Source: Blasia pusilla
Lineage: Eukaryota; Marchantiophyta; Marchantiopsida; Blasiales
Reading direction: 5' to 3'
NCBI GenBank assembly: GCA_050084515.1
Contig: CM114275.1
Coordinates: forward strand, 3,038,001 to 3,102,000
DNA length: 64,000 nucleotides
Made by a program: the position numbers and the translations under genes. Position 1 is the stretch's first letter. Each line of letters opens with the position of its first letter. Below, in pieces: positions 63,028-64,000 of the stretch. The notes under the pieces were generated by a model that saw nothing but the letters and a program-made list of their open reading frames with translations, searched no databases and was not told the origin of the DNA.

Positions 63028-63720
63028 GCAAATTGAAGAAATCCTTATTCGGACTGAAATAGAATCTAGGCAAATGGAATAAGAGATTTGATGCATTTAT
63101 GAGAGTACATGTGTATCTAAAGAAGACAAAGAGAGGTATTCATTTTGGTTACATTATCTTGGTAGTATATGTTGATGATATGCTCATTTCCGCCAAGCAC
63201 ATGAAAGGTATTGCTCAACTCCAGATCTAGAGAACTAAGCAAGGAGTTCAACATGAAGTACTTGGGTCCTTCAAAGAAGAATCTTGGGATATATATTTGT
63301 AGAGATGGCAAGAATAGACGATTGTGGATGTCCCATAGGAAGTGCCTTAAGGAGGTACTTGAACGCTTTGGCATCAAGAATGCTAATCTCAAAGCACTCC
63401 TTAAGGGAGTCATTTTAGACTCTCTTCAATTGACTATCCTATTACTGAAGATGAAAGGAGACCAAAGGTTCCTTATGAGAGTACGATTAAAAATTTCATT
63501 TAAGCAATTGAAATGTACTCACTAATTCTCATATATTGTGATTTTGGTTAGCAAGTTCATGTTAAAGCTGAGGAATCAACATTAGGAAGCAATGAAGTGG
63601 AGTTTTTGTCAGTTGAAAGGGGCAATGGACATGGGAATTTTCTTTGATGGTAGAGTTGATGGAGTTGGAACTCTACTCTAATTGGTCATATGGATTCTAA
63701 TTTTAAATGAGATTTAGACA
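63028..63720 (+). pseudogene. decayed Copia reverse transcriptase
   Basis: VCKLKKSLFGLK (about 63025) leads to GYIILVVYVDDMLISAKHMK (about 63145-63207), with the catalytic YVDD intact. A shift then moves into the frame 63211-63525: LSKEFNMKYLGPSKKNLGI, RDGKNRRLWMSHRKCLKEVL, FGIKNANLKALLKG. The remaining fragments (VPYESTIKNF and later) end near 63.7 kb. RNase H is not clearly visible before the window ends. Confidence 0.75.
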
Positions 63721-64000
63721 TGAGGTCCACCGAAGGTTTTTTGTAAATAGTAAAACTTCATAAAGAAATGATAAAGTATTTCTTTCCTTTTCTAGATTCA
63801 TAATAATTTTCACCAAAATGATTTAGTCTTATACTAGAAATGTGCAAGCTTTTTTTTAAATTGAGATTTCTCTACCTTGTAAGAAGCTTAATATTAAGTA
63901 AAGGGATGTCAATACATCACAAAAATAGATAGAGTAGAGTAGAGTAGATTTTTAGTCCATGGGAAGCCAATCTGGCTTATGGGACCCCTTCCACATATGT
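63721..64000. other. AT-rich end of the window
   Basis: No gene. A short (GTAGA)n run lies at about 63929-63950. An LTR could lie here, but the matching copy was not found. Confidence 0.4.

Overview
This window looks like transposon-dense nuclear DNA of a streptophyte (a land plant or close relative). The evidence is a plant-type multidrug-resistance ABC transporter gene with GT-AG introns, degenerate CCCTAAA (plant-type telomere motif) tracts, CACTA, Copia, Gypsy and Helitron relics, and AT-rich intergenic DNA. I cannot name the species. An early-diverging lineage (bryophyte, lycophyte or charophyte grade) is an inference from the retrotransposon types and the transporter sequence.

Layout. 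Positions 1-3.4 kb hold the C-terminal DUF4216 part of a CACTA-type transposase and degenerate ORFs that probably belong to the same element. At 3.7-5.8 kb are SWIM-like coding relics and a cluster of about 25-bp palindromes. At 5.8-11.1 kb is a decayed Gypsy element with a PBS of Athila/Tat type, gag with three zinc knuckles, protease and the start of RT, and its gag carries a 97-bp foldback. At 11.24-11.85 kb is a solo terminal repeat of the large retroelement described below, with a 4-bp target duplication. From 12 to 20 kb the DNA is AT-rich with a 204-bp tandem repeat, a DUF7869-like relic, a Helitron helicase fragment and telomere-like DNA. At 21.93-29.26 kb is the only intact host gene: an ABCC transporter of 11 exons and 1,324 codons that joins in frame throughout.

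The most unusual content is two inverted copies (A, + strand, 31,485-40,155; B, - strand, 48,664-58,252) of one large Gypsy-like retroelement. Its polyprotein order is gag - protease - C5 cytosine DNA methyltransferase - RT/RNase H - DDE integrase - PHD finger. Both copies are dead (stops, frameshifts, deletions), but they are deleted in different places, so together they show the whole architecture. The methyltransferase shows motif I (DLFGG), motif IV (PC), motif VI (ENV) and motif VIII (RPRLWWTN). The terminal repeats are arranged as A1 - coding - B1 - AT - A2 - B2 (split direct repeats), which is unlike a normal LTR element.

Between A and B lie a 2.8-kb non-autonomous CACTA element (41,040-43,855) and a decayed Copia element on the - strand (44.0-47.3 kb) containing two adjacent perfect hairpins. 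The window ends in a second decayed Copia element on the + strand (60.7-63.8 kb). Long snap-back palindromes occur in three separate retroelement segments, suggesting a shared template-switch mechanism.
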